DNA from: Ancylobacter sp. IITR112 | GTDB lineage: Bacteria; Pseudomonadota; Alphaproteobacteria; Rhizobiales; Xanthobacteraceae | Assembly (NCBI RefSeq): GCF_041415945.1 | Contig: NZ_JBGCUS010000001.1 | Location: 2,480,001-2,544,000 of the forward strand | Direction: 5' to 3' | Length of the DNA: 64,000 bases | Part shown: positions 1-10,777 of the stretch, piece after piece | Numbering within the stretch: the stretch's first letter is position 1 | Layout: each line of letters begins with the position of its first letter | Program-made: the position numbers and the translations under genes | Notes under the pieces: model-generated | What the model was told of the DNA's origin: nothing | Database searches by the model: none | The model's input: the letters and a program-made list of their open reading frames with translations, nothing else

Positions 1-1262
1 TGCGGGTCGAGCCCTTCCGCCGCGACGCGGGCGGCGATGGCCTCCAGCGAGCTGTCGGCGGCGAGCATCGCCTTGTTCGCGGGCGCCTCCCAACCGGCAT
101 AGCGGTCATCGACCGCCCTCTGCAGCGCGCCGTCCTCGATCATGTCGGCGGCGATCAGCAGGGCGCGGGCGCACACATCCATGGCGGCCGCATGGGCGAT
201 GACGAGGTCTTCCGGCTCGATCGACTGGCGCCGCACCTTGGCGTCGAAATTGGTGCCGCCGGTGGTGTAGCCGCCGGCGCGCAGGATTTCGTACATGGCG
301 AGCGCCGTGTCCTCGACATTGGTCGGGAACTGGTCGGTGTCCCAGCCGGACTGGGCGTCGCCCTTGTTCATGTCGATGGAGCCGAAAACACCCAGCGCCG
401 CCGCCATGGCGATCTCGTGCTCGAAGCTGTGACCGGCGAGCGTGGCGTGGTTGGCCTCGATATTGACCTTCACTTCCTTCTCCAGCCCGGCGCGGCACAA
501 GAGGCCGTAGACGGTGGAGACATCGAAGTCGTACTGGTGCTTGGTCGGCTCCTGCGGCTTCGGCTCAATGAGGATCGTGCCCTTGAAGCCGATCTTGTGC
601 TTGTGCTCGACCACCAGGTTGAGGAAGCGGCCCATCTGGTCGAGTTCGCGCTTCAGGTCGGTGTTGAGCAGCGTCTCATAGCCCTCGCGCCCGCCCCACA
701 GCACATAGTTCTCACCGCCGAGTTCGTGCGTCACTTCCAGCACGTTCTTCACCTGCGCGGCGGCATAGGCGAACACATCCGGGTCGGGATTGGTCGCCGC
801 GCCGGACATGAAGCGCCGGTTGGAGAACAAATTGGCCGTGCCCCACAGCAGCTTGGTCTTCGAGGTCTCCATCTTCTTGGCGAAGATGTCGGCGATGGCG
901 CGGACATTGGCGTTGGATTCCGCCAGCGTCTTGCCCTCGGGGGCGATGTCGCGGTCATGGAAGGCGAAGAACGGCACGTCGAGAATGTCGAACAGCTCGA
1001 ACGCCACATCCGCCTTGGCCCGGGCCAGCGCCAGCTCGTCGGTGCCATGCATCCACGGGCGCAGGAAGGTCTCGCCGCCGAAGGGGTCGCCGCCCGGCCA
1101 GGTGAAGCTGTGCCAATAGGCGACGGCGAAGCGCAGATGGTCCTCCATCCGCTTGCCCAGCACCACCCGGTCCTTGTCGTACCAGTGGAAGGCGAGCGGA
1201 TCCCGGCTCTCGGGGCCCGCATATTTCAGCTTGTCGATGGAGGGGAAGAAGCGGGCGGTCAT
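1..1262 (-). CDS. xylA: Xylose isomerase, 3' end cut by window edge
   Basis: Converts D-xylose to D-xylulose in the cytoplasm, the first step of xylose catabolism. About 420 codons are present, starting [19 protein letters not shown]; the family is about 435-440 residues, so only the last few are missing. Visible family motifs include [16 protein letters not shown], the catalytic-His segment FFAFHDRD, the WGGREGYE block, the metal-ligand segment [13 protein letters not shown] and [17 protein letters not shown]. The ATG overlaps the xylB stop as ATGA, so the two are probably translationally coupled in a regulator-xylB-xylA operon. The frame is open to the left edge, which is why no stop is seen. 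Confidence 0.96.
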   Translation of the reverse strand, partial: MTARFFPSIDKLKYAGPESRDPLAFHWYDKDRVVLGKRMEDHLRFAVAYWHSFTWPGGDPFGGETFLRPWMHGTDELALARAKADVAFELFDILDVPFFAFHDRDIAPEGKTLAESNANVRAIADIFAKKMETSKTKLLWGTANLFSNRRFMSGAATNPDPDVFAYAAAQVKNVLEVTHELGGENYVLWGGREGYETLLNTDLKRELDQMGRFLNLVVEHKHKIGFKGTILIEPKPQEPTKHQYDFDVSTVYGLLCRAGLEKEVKVNIEANHATLAGHSFEHEIAMAAALGVFGSIDMNKGDAQSGWDTDQFPTNVEDTALAMYEILRAGGYTTGGTNFDAKVRRQSIEPEDLVIAHAAAMDVCARALLIAADMIEDGALQRAVDDRYAGWEAPANKAMLAADSSLEAIAARVAAEGLDP

Positions 1263-2716
1263 GAAGTCACTCCCTTGAGCGCGGGGTACAGCGCCTTGTA
1301 GAGCGCGTGGCGTTCCGCATAGGCCTGTTGAAGAACGGGATCGGGTTCGATGGTCTCGATGCGGCGCGGCGGCAGGCAGATCTCCGCCGGGCTTTCGCCG
1401 GTCGCCGCCATGCGGGCGAGCCGCGCGGCGCCGAACGCCCCGCCCCGCTCGCCATCCTCGACGCGGTTGAGCGGAATACCGAGCACGCTGGCGAGCACCG
1501 CGATCCAGAAGCGCGAGCGCGAGCCGCCGCCGATGACATCGGCCTGGGTCAGGCGCGTGCCGGCGGCGGAGAGCGCGTCGAGGCAGTCCTTGAAGGCGAA
1601 GGACACGCCTTCCAGCACCGCCTGGGTCAGCGCCTCGCGGCCAGTGTCATGGTCCATGCCGACAAAGGCGGCGCGGATCGCCGTGTCATTGTGCGGCGTG
1701 CGCTCGCCGGAGAGATAGGGCAGGAAGGTCGCGCGCGAGGGCGCCTTGGGCGCGTCGCCGAGCGGCGCCAGCAGGTCGCCCGGCGCCTCCTTCGCCACAT
1801 TCGCCCACCAGCCCAGCGCCGAGGCGGCGGAGAGGATCACGCCCATCTGGTGCCAGGTGGCGGGAATGGCGTGGCAGAAGGCGTGGACGCTCGACTGCGG
1901 GTTGGGCGCGTAGCGGTCGGTCGTCGCCCACAGCACGCCCGAGGTGCCGAGCGAGACGAAAGCGTCATTGGCGCCGATCGCCCCGAGCCCGATGGCGCCG
2001 GCGGCATTGTCGCCCGCCCCGCCCGCGAGCACCGGCGGCGTGTCCATCCCCCAGCGCGCCGCCAGCTCCGGCTTGATCCGGCCCGCCGCCGCGCTGCCCT
2101 CGACGAGGCGCGGCATATGCTCGCGCGACAGGAAGGTGGCGGCCAGCGCCTCATCCGACCAGTCGCGCCGGCCGACATCGAGCCACAGCGTGCCCGAGGC
2201 GTCCGACATTTCCTCCACCATCTCGCCGGTGAGGCGGTAGCCGACATAGGCCTTGGGCAGCAGCACCTTGGCCGTGCGCGCGAACAGGTCCGGCTCGTGC
2301 TTGCGCACCCACAATAGCTTGGGCGCGGTGAAGCCGGGAAAGGCGAGATTGCCGGCAATCTGGTGCAGCGCCGGAAAGCGCTCCTCCAGTTCGCGGCACT
2401 CGGCGGAGGAGCGCCCATCATTCCAGAGAATGGCTGGGCGCAGCACCTTGCCGAAAGCATCGAGCAGCACCGCGCCGTGCATCTGGCCGGAAAGGCCGAT
2501 GCCGCGCACGGCGGCGAGGGCCGCGGGCTGTTCCGCCTTCAGCGTGTCGATGCTGGCGAGCGTCGCCTGCCACCAGTCCTCGGGGTTCTGTTCGCTGAAG
2601 CCGGGCTGCGGGCGGGAGATGGCCAGCGGCGTTTCCGCCGTCGCCAGGACGTTCTGCCCGTCATCGACGAGCACCGCCTTGATGGCGGAGGTTCCAATAT
2701 CGAGGCCGAGATACAT
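1259..2716 (-). CDS. xylB: Xylulokinase
   Basis: Phosphorylates D-xylulose with ATP to D-xylulose 5-phosphate, feeding the pentose phosphate pathway. The protein is 485 residues, essentially the size of the E. coli enzyme. It is an FGGY-family kinase: the N-terminal actin-like ATPase fold begins [16 protein letters not shown], the substrate loop region contains GLSGQMHG and ILWNDGRS, and the C-terminal domain carries [14 protein letters not shown] and the nucleotide-binding [11 protein letters not shown]. It starts 35 bases after the LacI-type regulator and ends overlapping the xylA start, so regulator, kinase and isomerase probably share one transcript. No key residue appears to be missing. 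Confidence 0.96.
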   Translation of the reverse strand: MYLGLDIGTSAIKAVLVDDGQNVLATAETPLAISRPQPGFSEQNPEDWWQATLASIDTLKAEQPAALAAVRGIGLSGQMHGAVLLDAFGKVLRPAILWNDGRSSAECRELEERFPALHQIAGNLAFPGFTAPKLLWVRKHEPDLFARTAKVLLPKAYVGYRLTGEMVEEMSDASGTLWLDVGRRDWSDEALAATFLSREHMPRLVEGSAAAGRIKPELAARWGMDTPPVLAGGAGDNAAGAIGLGAIGANDAFVSLGTSGVLWATTDRYAPNPQSSVHAFCHAIPATWHQMGVILSAASALGWWANVAKEAPGDLLAPLGDAPKAPSRATFLPYLSGERTPHNDTAIRAAFVGMDHDTGREALTQAVLEGVSFAFKDCLDALSAAGTRLTQADVIGGGSRSRFWIAVLASVLGIPLNRVEDGERGGAFGAARLARMAATGESPAEICLPPRRIETIEPDPVLQQAYAERHALYKALYPALKGVTS

Positions 2717-2751
2717 GCCTCACACCCTTTCGGCACAACGGAGAAGGAAGG

Positions 2752-3789
2752 TCACGGCAGGTTGTCCCGCACGAAGATGTCGATGCGGATACGCTCCTGC
2801 TCGTTCAGCAACGGCTCGCCGGCGCAATGGGCCAGCAGCACCCGGGCGGCCGAGCGCGACTGGTGCCCGGCATCCTGGTTGATCACCGCGTCCATCACCC
2901 CGCGCAGCAGGAAGCGCCGCGTGTCGTCGGTGAGGTCGTGGCCGATGAAAATGAGGTCGCCGGCGCGGTTGGCGGCAGAGATCGCCGCCGCAATGCCGCG
3001 ATTGCCGGCACCGACATTGTAGAGCGCGACCAGATCCGGCACCTCGCGCAGCATCTGCGAGACGATGGCCTCGTTGCGCTCGTCCTCGTCGAGGCTTTCG
3101 CGCGCCGGCAGCACCTTCAGCGCGGCATATTCGCCGGCCAGCACCTGGGTGAAGCCGAATTGCCGCTCGGCATGGTCGCGCAGCGCCGGCGTGCCGACGA
3201 TGAGCCCGACCGAGCCGCGCCGCCCGGCGGCGAAGCGCCCGAGCAGCGTGGCGGCGGTGCGGCCGGCGGCGATGTTGTCGATGCCGACATAATGCAGCCG
3301 GTGCGAGGACGGCACATCCGACACCAGCGTCACCACCGCGATGCCGGATGCGGCGAGATCATCAATGGCGGCGCGCACACGCGGATGGTCGAGGGCGACG
3401 ACCGCCACCCCGTCATAATGGCCGATCAAGCCCTCAAGCGCCGTCGCCAGCGTCTCGGGAGCGAAAACGTCGACGCGCAGCGTGTCGATATAGGCGTTGT
3501 TTGCGGCCAGCCAGCTCGCATTATTGGCCACCTGCTCGCCCAGCATGCGCATGAAGACATTGGCGCCGGTCGGCAGCACGAAGCAGAAACGATAGGTTTC
3601 CCCGCGCGCCAGCCGCGCCGCGGCAAGGTTCGGGCGGTAGCCCAGTCGGGCCACGGCCTGCTTGACACGATCGGCGGTGACGCCCCGCACCCCGGCGCGG
3701 CCATTGAGCACGCGGTCGGCGGTGGCGAGCGAAACGCCGGCCTCCCGGGCGACATCTTGCAGGGTTATGCGCGAAACACCTCTGGACAT
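2752..3789 (-). CDS. LacI-family transcriptional regulator, probable xylose regulator
   Basis: 345-residue LacI/GalR-type repressor. Residues about 6-55 form the helix-turn-helix and hinge (ITLQDVAREAGVSLATADRVLN, then RVKQAVARLGYRPNLAAARLARG). The rest is a periplasmic-binding-protein-like sugar sensor domain (SVGLIVGTPALRDHAERQFGF and IFIGHDLTDDTRR are typical). It stands between xylB and the divergent xylFHG importer, so regulation of xylose genes is the natural inference. The effector is not proven and could be another pentose. A palindrome with a central CG lies 23 bases upstream of the start and may be its operator. The C-terminus, with RIRIDIFVRDNLP, is complete. Confidence 0.92.
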   Translation of the reverse strand: MSRGVSRITLQDVAREAGVSLATADRVLNGRAGVRGVTADRVKQAVARLGYRPNLAAARLARGETYRFCFVLPTGANVFMRMLGEQVANNASWLAANNAYIDTLRVDVFAPETLATALEGLIGHYDGVAVVALDHPRVRAAIDDLAASGIAVVTLVSDVPSSHRLHYVGIDNIAAGRTAATLLGRFAAGRRGSVGLIVGTPALRDHAERQFGFTQVLAGEYAALKVLPARESLDEDERNEAIVSQMLREVPDLVALYNVGAGNRGIAAAISAANRAGDLIFIGHDLTDDTRRFLLRGVMDAVINQDAGHQSRSAARVLLAHCAGEPLLNEQERIRIDIFVRDNLP

Positions 3790-3811
3790 GACGCCATGTT
3801 GCCCTCAAAAT

Positions 3812-3829
3812 CTGAGGTACGCAACTCAG
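3812..3829. promoter_or_regulatory. Candidate LacI-type operator
   Basis: The 18-base sequence CTGAGGTACGCAACTCAG has 5-base arms (CTGAG/CTCAG), matches its own reverse complement at 7 of 9 paired positions, and is centred on CG, the usual centre of LacI-family operators. It lies in the 287-base divergent space between the LacI-type gene (starts 3789) and xylF (starts 4077), close enough to the regulator start to allow autorepression. Assignment is inferred from form and position only. Confidence 0.45.
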
Positions 3830-3929
3830 CCTGTGGAGCGCCGCTTTAGACCAAAGAGCGAGGAGCCGCAGCGCTCACGATTTGTTACCTTGACGATCTG
3901 CACCCCGCCGAGCGAGGTGATACTCTACC

Positions 3930-3947
3930 GCCGGCCTCACGGCCGGC
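3930..3947. repeat. Short GC-rich hairpin in xyl divergent intergenic region
   Basis: A perfect 7-base inverted repeat GCCGGCC/GGCCGGC with a TCAC loop lies about 130 bases before xylF, immediately before a TTGACA hexamer at 3955-3960. It could be a regulator site or a leader hairpin. No T-run follows on either strand, so it is not a classical terminator. Confidence 0.3.
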
Positions 3948-4076
3948 CAACCACTTGACAGCGATCGGCCCTTCTTGAGGTCCGAACGTCAGGACAATGA
4001 CCACGGCAGGCGCACCCCTTCGGGCGGCACGCCCAGCTCTCGGCACCCCGCTTTCGCATCCCTTTGGGAGGAACAC

Positions 4077-5117
4077 ATGAATCTGAAACTGACGATTTCC
4101 GCCTTGGCTCTCGGTACGGTCATGGCCGTGGGCGTCGCCCACGCCCAGCAGCCGGTGGTCGGCGTGAGCTGGTCCAACTTCCAGGAAGAGCGCTGGAAGA
4201 CCGATGAAGCCGCGATCAAGAAGGCGCTGGAAGCCGCCGGCGCCAAATACATCTCGGCCGACGCCCAGTCCTCCGCCGCCAAGCAGCTCTCCGATGTCGA
4301 AGCGCTGATCGCCCAGGGCGCCACCGCCCTCATCATTCTGGCGCAGGATTCCGACGCGATCGCCCCCGCCATCACCAAGGCGCAGAATGAGGGCATCCCG
4401 GTGGTCGGCTATGACCGGCTGATCGAGAACCCCTATGCCTATTACATCACCTTCGACAACAAGGAAGTCGGGCGCATCCAGGCCGCCGAGGTGATGAAGG
4501 TGAAGCCGAAGGGCAATTACATCTTCATCAAGGGCTCGGCCTCCGATCCCAATGCCGACTTCCTGTTCTCCGGCCAGATGGAAGTGCTCAAGCCCGCCAT
4601 CGACAAGGGCGACATCAAGAATGTCGGCGAGGCCTATACCGATAGCTGGCTGCCGGCCAACGCCCAGCGCAACACCGAGCAGATGCTGACCGCCAACAAC
4701 AACAAGGTCGACGCCGTCGTCGCCTCCAATGACGGCACCGCCGGCGGCGCCATCGCCGCGCTCGCCGCCCAGGGCCTCGCCGGCTCGGTGCCGGTGTCCG
4801 GCCAGGATGCCGATTTCGCCGCGCTGAACCGCATCGCGCTCGGCACCCAGACCGTGTCGGTGTGGAAGGATTCGCGCGAGCTTGGCCAGCGCGCCGCCGA
4901 AATCGCCCTTGATCTCGCCAAGGGCACCGACCCCAAGGCGGTACCGGGCACCACCACCTTCACCGGCGGCCCCAAGGGCGTGGCGATGAACTCCACCTTC
5001 CTCAAGCCGGTGCCGATCACCAAGGACAATCTCGACGTGATCATCGACGCCGGCTGGGTGCCGAAGGCGACCGTCTGCCAGGGCGTGAAGCCCGGCACGG
5101 TGAAGGCCTGCAACTGA
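4077..5117 (+). CDS. xylF: D-xylose ABC transporter substrate-binding protein
   Basis: Periplasmic sugar-binding protein of the XylF type, 346 residues, that captures D-xylose for the XylHG importer. The ATG at 4077 is chosen over an in-frame ATG at 3975 because it has a good GGGAGGA ribosome site and is followed directly by a Sec signal peptide ([19 protein letters not shown], cleavage near AHA-QQ). The mature part shows XylF-like blocks: [69 protein letters not shown] and [13 protein letters not shown]. It is divergent from the LacI-type regulator and first in an xylF-xylH-xylG order. Confidence 0.96.
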   Translation: MNLKLTISALALGTVMAVGVAHAQQPVVGVSWSNFQEERWKTDEAAIKKALEAAGAKYISADAQSSAAKQLSDVEALIAQGATALIILAQDSDAIAPAITKAQNEGIPVVGYDRLIENPYAYYITFDNKEVGRIQAAEVMKVKPKGNYIFIKGSASDPNADFLFSGQMEVLKPAIDKGDIKNVGEAYTDSWLPANAQRNTEQMLTANNNKVDAVVASNDGTAGGAIAALAAQGLAGSVPVSGQDADFAALNRIALGTQTVSVWKDSRELGQRAAEIALDLAKGTDPKAVPGTTTFTGGPKGVAMNSTFLKPVPITKDNLDVIIDAGWVPKATVCQGVKPGTVKACN

Positions 5118-5227
5118 TCCGGCACGCGCCGACACGGTAGCGCCCTTGTGGTAAATCTGCGCGGCGGGGCCCCGGCTCCGCCGTTTGCCCAGGTGATACC
5201 GCGCCGGCCCTGCGCGGCGGGGAGAGA

Positions 5228-6565
<1,338 letters not shown>

Positions 6566-6576
6566 GGAGCGCGACC

Positions 6577-7398
6577 ATGAACGCTGTCACGTCGCCCGTC
6601 GCCACTCCCGGCTCCTCCCGCATGAGCGGCACCCCCGCCGTCGACATGCGCGACATCTGCATCGCCTTCGGCGGCATCCGCGCCGTCGACGGCGTGTCCG
6701 TCGATCTCTATCCCGGCGAGGTCGTTGGCCTGCTCGGCCATAATGGCGCGGGCAAGTCGACGCTGATCAAGATCCTCGCCGGCGCCTACCGGCCCGATGC
6801 CGGCGAGATCCGTATCAATGGCGAGAAAGCGGATATTGGCAATCCGCGCGACGCCAAGCGCTACGGCATCGAGACCATCTACCAGACCCTCGCGCTGGCC
6901 GATAATGTCGATGCCGCCGCCAACCTGTTCCTCGGCCGCGAGCTGATGACCCCCTGGGGCACGCTCGACGACGTGGCGATGGAAGCGGCGACGCGCGAGG
7001 TGATGGGCCGGCTCAACCCGAACTTCCGCAAGTTCAAGGAGCCGGTGCGCGGCCTCTCCGGCGGCCAGCGCCAGTCGGTGGCGATCGCCCGCGCCATCCA
7101 CTTCAACGCCAAGATCCTGATCATGGACGAGCCCACCGCCGCGCTCGGCCCGCAGGAGACGGCGCAGGTGGCCGAGCTGATCAAGCAGCTCAAGGCCGAG
7201 GGCATCGCCATCTTCCTCATCAGCCACGACATTCACGACGTGTTCGATCTCGCCGACCGCGTCAGCGTGATGAAGAATGGCAAGCTGGTCGGCACCGCCC
7301 GCACCTCGGACGTGACCAAGGACGAGGTGCTCGGCATGATCATCCTCGGCAAGAGCCCGCCCGGCGCGCTGGCCGGCCCGGGCGCCTCCACCGACTGA
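6577..7398 (+). CDS. xylG: D-xylose ABC transporter ATP-binding protein, single-domain
   Basis: Cytoplasmic ATPase that powers the XylFH importer. At 273 residues it carries one ABC domain: Walker [10 protein letters not shown] near residue 58, signature [14 protein letters not shown], Walker [13 protein letters not shown] and the H-loop [10 protein letters not shown]. coli XylG has two fused ABC domains (about 510 residues). The one-domain form is common in alphaproteobacterial sugar importers and would work as a homodimer. The ATG at 6577 follows GAGGAGC with good spacing. It is the last gene of xylFHG. Confidence 0.93.
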   Translation: MNAVTSPVATPGSSRMSGTPAVDMRDICIAFGGIRAVDGVSVDLYPGEVVGLLGHNGAGKSTLIKILAGAYRPDAGEIRINGEKADIGNPRDAKRYGIETIYQTLALADNVDAAANLFLGRELMTPWGTLDDVAMEAATREVMGRLNPNFRKFKEPVRGLSGGQRQSVAIARAIHFNAKILIMDEPTAALGPQETAQVAELIKQLKAEGIAIFLISHDIHDVFDLADRVSVMKNGKLVGTARTSDVTKDEVLGMIILGKSPPGALAGPGASTD

Positions 7399-7510
7399 AC
7401 CGCACCCCATCCGCGCCAAGGGAGCGGGGAGCAAGGGGCCGGGGAGCGGCGGCGTGCCGCTGTTCCGGCTCCTGCCCGCCTGTGTTATGAGGCGGGTAAG
7501 GGAGCACGCC

Positions 7511-7924
7511 GTGTCCGCAGCCGACACCACAGCCAAGCCGATCCGCCTCGCCGACGCGCCGCTGCGCCGGCTGGCGCTGGTGCTGGCTGTCGCCTATGTG
7601 CTGGTGCTGCAGGCGCTTCTCGGCGGCATGGCGAGCGGCGCCCATGCGGCCGGCTTCATCGCCATTGATGAATTCGGCCGGACGCTCTGCCTTAACAGCC
7701 ATGGCGCACCCGACGCGCCGGGCGAATCTGGCCGCCACACCCCTGATTGCTGCCTCACCGGCTGCCAGGCGGCGCCCGCCGCCGCCTTGCCGCCGCCGCT
7801 GCCGGCCATGGCCGCCCTGCCGGCCGGCCATCACGCCGGCCCCACGCCTCCGCCGCGCGCCGCTGGCCTTGCCCGCGCGCCCGAGCGCTCGCCCCGCCAT
7901 ACACGGGCCCCTCCCGCCGCCTGA
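7511..7924 (+). CDS. DUF2946-like exported/membrane protein
   Basis: 137-residue protein. The GTG at 7511 is chosen because AAGGGAG lies 6 bases before it; in-frame starts upstream have no such site. It has one N-terminal hydrophobic helix (LALVLAVAYVLVLQALLGG), then a short extracytoplasmic part with DCCLTGCQ and a Pro/Ala-rich tail. Cys-pair proteins of this shape (DUF2946) are commonly found next to copper and TonB-related genes. The following genes are a PCuAC copper chaperone and a PepSY membrane protein, which fits an envelope metal-handling role. Its biochemical function is unknown. Confidence 0.75.
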   Translation: MSAADTTAKPIRLADAPLRRLALVLAVAYVLVLQALLGGMASGAHAAGFIAIDEFGRTLCLNSHGAPDAPGESGRHTPDCCLTGCQAAPAAALPPPLPAMAALPAGHHAGPTPPPRAAGLARAPERSPRHTRAPPAA

Positions 7925-8002
7925 CGACGTGCTTCACCGCTCAACGTCCGTCACATAGCCGGCTATGCGCCTGTGCGCCCGCCGGATTCCGGGAGACCTC
8001 AC

Positions 8003-8548
8003 ATGATCACCACCATTCTGCGCCGCGCCCTGCGCCGCACCGAAGACCGCATCGGCTTCGCCATCCTTGCCGCCGCACTCGGCCTGCTCGTCATTCAGCC
8101 GGCGTTCGCCCATGAGTACAAGATCGGCAGCCTCGAAATCGAACATCCCTGGGCCCGCATGACCCCGGCTGGCGCCAAGGTCGGCGGCGGCTATCTAACC
8201 ATCGAGAATGAGGGCAAGGAGGCCGATCGCCTCGTCGCCGCCACCGCCGAGGTCGCCGGCCGCGTGGAAATCCACGAAATGGCGGTCAAGGACGGCATCA
8301 TGACCATGCGCATGCTGCCCGACGGGCTGGAAATCCCCGCCGGGGGCGAGGCCAAGCTGGCGCCGGGCGGCTTCCACCTGATGTTCATGGAGCTCAAGCA
8401 GCCGCTGAAGGAAGGCGAGAGCTTCAAGGGCACGCTCACCTTCGCCAAGGCCGGCACGGTGAACGTCTCGTTCAAGATCGAGGGCATGGGCGGGCCGAAG
8501 GGTTCGGATGCCGACCATAGCCACCAGCACGACACCCCCGCCAACTGA
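8003..8548 (+). CDS. Copper chaperone PCuAC family protein
   Basis: 181-residue exported protein. The N-terminal region ([20 protein letters not shown], then AHEYKIG) is a signal sequence preceded by an unusually long basic stretch. The mature domain matches PCuAC (DUF461): [18 protein letters not shown], then the copper-ligand pattern HEM..MTMRM...FHLMF. Members of the family carry Cu(I) in the periplasm, often to cytochrome oxidase. The C-terminal tail is His-rich (DADHSHQHD), a likely extra metal site. ATG 8003 follows GGGAG by 7 bases. It is flanked by DUF2946-like and PepSY genes on the same strand. Confidence 0.92.
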   Translation: MITTILRRALRRTEDRIGFAILAAALGLLVIQPAFAHEYKIGSLEIEHPWARMTPAGAKVGGGYLTIENEGKEADRLVAATAEVAGRVEIHEMAVKDGIMTMRMLPDGLEIPAGGEAKLAPGGFHLMFMELKQPLKEGESFKGTLTFAKAGTVNVSFKIEGMGGPKGSDADHSHQHDTPAN

Positions 8549-8654
8549 TCCCCTCCGGCGGATCGCCCGCCGCGCGCCTTGAGACCGGCCCTTCCGCCGT
8601 GAGGGTCGGGGCTCGGCGCGTGCCGTGGCACGCCCCTTTTCCGGAACCTCTCCG

Positions 8655-10022
8655 ATGAACACCACGACTCTGTCTGCCGACCGCACGCTCGGCGCCGAGG
8701 AACACTCGGCCAATCTCTACCGCGCCGTGTGGCGCTGGCATTTCTATGCCGGCCTGCTGGTGCTGCCCTTCATGATCCTGCTGGCGGTGACCGGCGGGCT
8801 TTATCTCTTCCGCGAGGAGATCGACAATGTCTGGCATCATCAGTTGAAGGTGGTCGAGGCCCGCTCCACACCGGTGGAGGCGCCCAGCGCCTGGATCGAC
8901 GCGGCGCTGAAGGCGCGTCCCGGTACGGCGCTGAAGATCATCTCGCCGGTGAACGCCACCGCCTCGGCCGAGGTGGTGATCAAGACCCCCGAGGGCGCCC
9001 GCCGCTCGGTCTATGTCGACCCCTATGATTCGCGCGTGCTCGGCGAGCTACCCGACCGCGGCACCATCATGTGGCTGATGCGCCGGCTGCACAGCCTGGC
9101 CGAGTTCGGCCCCATCGCCAACGGCATCATCGAAATCGTCGGCGGCTGGTCGATCCTGCTGGTCGCCACCGGCTTCTATCTCTGGTGGCCGCGCAAGCAG
9201 ACGGGCGGAGTGGTGAGCGTGCGCGGCACGCCGGGCAAGCGCATCTTCTGGCGCGACGTTCATGCCGTCACGGGCGCCTTCGCCGGCCTCGCCATCGGCT
9301 TCATGTCGCTCTCCGGCATGCCCTGGTCGGTGCTGTGGGGCGCCAAGGTCAATGAATGGGCCAACAGCTCCAATTACGGCTATCCGAGCGGCGTGCGCGC
9401 CAACATCCCGATGTCGGACGAGCATCTGGAGCATGTAAACGGGCCGACGACCTGGTCGCTGGAACAGGCCAAGGTGCCGCTGTCGACGGCGGCGCCGGGC
9501 CAGCCCATCGGCATTGATGCGGCGGTCGCCGCCGTTGAGAAGCTCGGCATTTCGCCGGGCTACACGCTGAGCCTGCCGACCTCGCCCACGGGCGTCTATA
9601 GCGCCTCGATCTACCCGGACGACCTCGACAAGCAGCGCGTCATCCATCTCGACCAGTACAGCGGCAAGCCCCTGATCGATATGACCTATGCCGATTACGG
9701 CCCGGCGGGCAAGGCGCTGGAATGGGGCATCAACTTCCACATGGGCCAGGAATACGGGCTGGCGAACCAGCTGTTCCTGCTCGCCATCTGCCTCGCCATC
9801 ATCCTGATGGCGGTCTCGGCCGGGGTGATGTGGTGGAAGCGCCGGCCGGCCGGCTCGCTCGGCGTGCCGCCCGCGCCCACCAGCGCCGGGGTGATGTGGG
9901 GGCTGATCGCCATCATGGCCGTCGTCGGGGTCATCTTCCCGCTGGTCGGCGCCTCGCTGGTGGTGATGGTGGCGCTCGACCTCGTCTTCGCCCGCCGTCG
10001 CCCCAAACTGCGCACCGCCTGA
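8655..10022 (+). CDS. PepSY-associated transmembrane protein
   Basis: 455-residue inner-membrane protein of the PepSY_TM family (PF03929 type). Four main membrane helices are evident: WHFYAGLLVLPFMILLAVTG, IVGGWSILLVATGFYLWWP, GAFAGLAIGFMSLSGMPW and LFLLAICLAIILMAVSAGV, plus a C-terminal hydrophobic pair. Large periplasmic loops hold two PepSY-like segments, and conserved His residues (HFYAG, RRLHSL, RDVHAVTG, NFHMGQEYG) could bind haem or metal. Relatives are found beside siderophore and copper uptake genes and include iron-reductase-like proteins. Here it follows the PCuAC gene. A role in reducing or handling copper or iron at the membrane is inference. Confidence 0.9.
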   Translation: MNTTTLSADRTLGAEEHSANLYRAVWRWHFYAGLLVLPFMILLAVTGGLYLFREEIDNVWHHQLKVVEARSTPVEAPSAWIDAALKARPGTALKIISPVNATASAEVVIKTPEGARRSVYVDPYDSRVLGELPDRGTIMWLMRRLHSLAEFGPIANGIIEIVGGWSILLVATGFYLWWPRKQTGGVVSVRGTPGKRIFWRDVHAVTGAFAGLAIGFMSLSGMPWSVLWGAKVNEWANSSNYGYPSGVRANIPMSDEHLEHVNGPTTWSLEQAKVPLSTAAPGQPIGIDAAVAAVEKLGISPGYTLSLPTSPTGVYSASIYPDDLDKQRVIHLDQYSGKPLIDMTYADYGPAGKALEWGINFHMGQEYGLANQLFLLAICLAIILMAVSAGVMWWKRRPAGSLGVPPAPTSAGVMWGLIAIMAVVGVIFPLVGASLVVMVALDLVFARRRPKLRTA

Positions 10023-10093
10023 GCCGGCCGTCCTCCGCCGGTTTCCGCCGCGCGCCTCTTCCCCTAACATCGCAAAAGGGGCAAGAGGCGCGC

Positions 10094-10519
10094 ATGGCCG
10101 GGAAACGAACCACGACAACCGACAGCGACGGCGGCCCGGCGAGCGCGGCGCGCCCGCGTGACGGCCTGTTCATCCGTGTCTATTTCGGCGATGGCCGCCA
10201 TCTCGGCCCCGGCATGATCGAGCTTCTGGAGGCGATCCGGCGCGAGCGCTCGATTCTCTCCGCCGCCCGCCATCTCGGCATGAGCTATCGCCGCGCCTGG
10301 CTCTTGGTGGACGAGATCGGCCGCAATTTCCGTCAGCCCGTGGTGGAAACCCATCCCGGCCGGCGCGGCCATGGCACCGACCTCACCCCCTTTGGCGAGC
10401 GGCTGATCGCGCTCTACCGCGACATCGAGGCACAAAGCGCCGCCGCCAGCCGGGACGCGGTGGACGAACTGCGCGCCGCGCTGGCGCCGCAGGACCAAGA
10501 GGCGGGCAGGCACGGGTAG
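10094..10519 (+). CDS. ModE-like (LysR-type HTH) molybdenum regulator, single domain
   Basis: 141-residue winged-helix protein with the ModE N-terminal pattern: FGDGRHLGPGMIELLEAI, then RERSILSAARHLGMSYRRAW, LVDEIGRNF, PVVETHPGRRGHGTDLTPFG. The C-terminal molybdate-binding (TOBE/Mop) domains of E. coli ModE are absent; the protein ends soon after the HTH with a helical, Ala-rich tail. Such short ModE-like proteins occur in many alphaproteobacteria. It lies near modABC, but on the other strand. It may bind the palindrome in front of modA. How it would sense molybdate without a Mop domain is unclear. Confidence 0.85.
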   Translation: MAGKRTTTTDSDGGPASAARPRDGLFIRVYFGDGRHLGPGMIELLEAIRRERSILSAARHLGMSYRRAWLLVDEIGRNFRQPVVETHPGRRGHGTDLTPFGERLIALYRDIEAQSAAASRDAVDELRAALAPQDQEAGRHG

Positions 10520-10582
10520 CGGGGAACCCGCGAGCGCCCCGCCCGTTGTCCCCCCGGCGGGTGCTCCGCCGTAGGGGACACC

Positions 10583-10777
10583 ATGCAGACGCTGCTCATC
10601 GTCATCCTGATTCTCGTCGTCCTCAGCGCCTTCGGGGTGTTCCGCGCCCGCTCGGCCCGGCTGCGCCTGGTGCTGATCGTGCTGACCATCGGCCTGCTGA
10701 TCCTCGCGGTCATCGGCTTCGTGCGCGACGAACAGGCGGTCGGACCCGGCGTGGCGCCGATCATTCAGGCGCCGTGA
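10583..10777 (+). CDS. Small two-helix membrane protein
   Basis: 64-residue protein of unknown function. It is almost entirely two hydrophobic helices (MQTLLIVILILVVLSAFGVF and LVLIVLTIGLLILAVIGFV) separated by a basic turn RARSARLR, with a short C-terminal tail. The start has GGGGACACC just upstream. It follows the ModE-like gene on the same strand and its last 17 bases overlap the 3' end of modC on the other strand. I do not recognise a family; a real gene is likely from the clean membrane pattern and ribosome site. Confidence 0.6.
   Translation: MQTLLIVILILVVLSAFGVFRARSARLRLVLIVLTIGLLILAVIGFVRDEQAVGPGVAPIIQAP

Noticed and set aside
3955..3960. TTGACA as the -35 of xylF
   Set aside because: No -10-like hexamer lies 16-18 bases downstream, so a sigma-70 promoter here was not called.
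6577..7398. Truncated XylG
   Set aside because: The protein is half the E. coli length, but all ABC motifs are present and the ends are clean; the one-domain form is normal in related importers.
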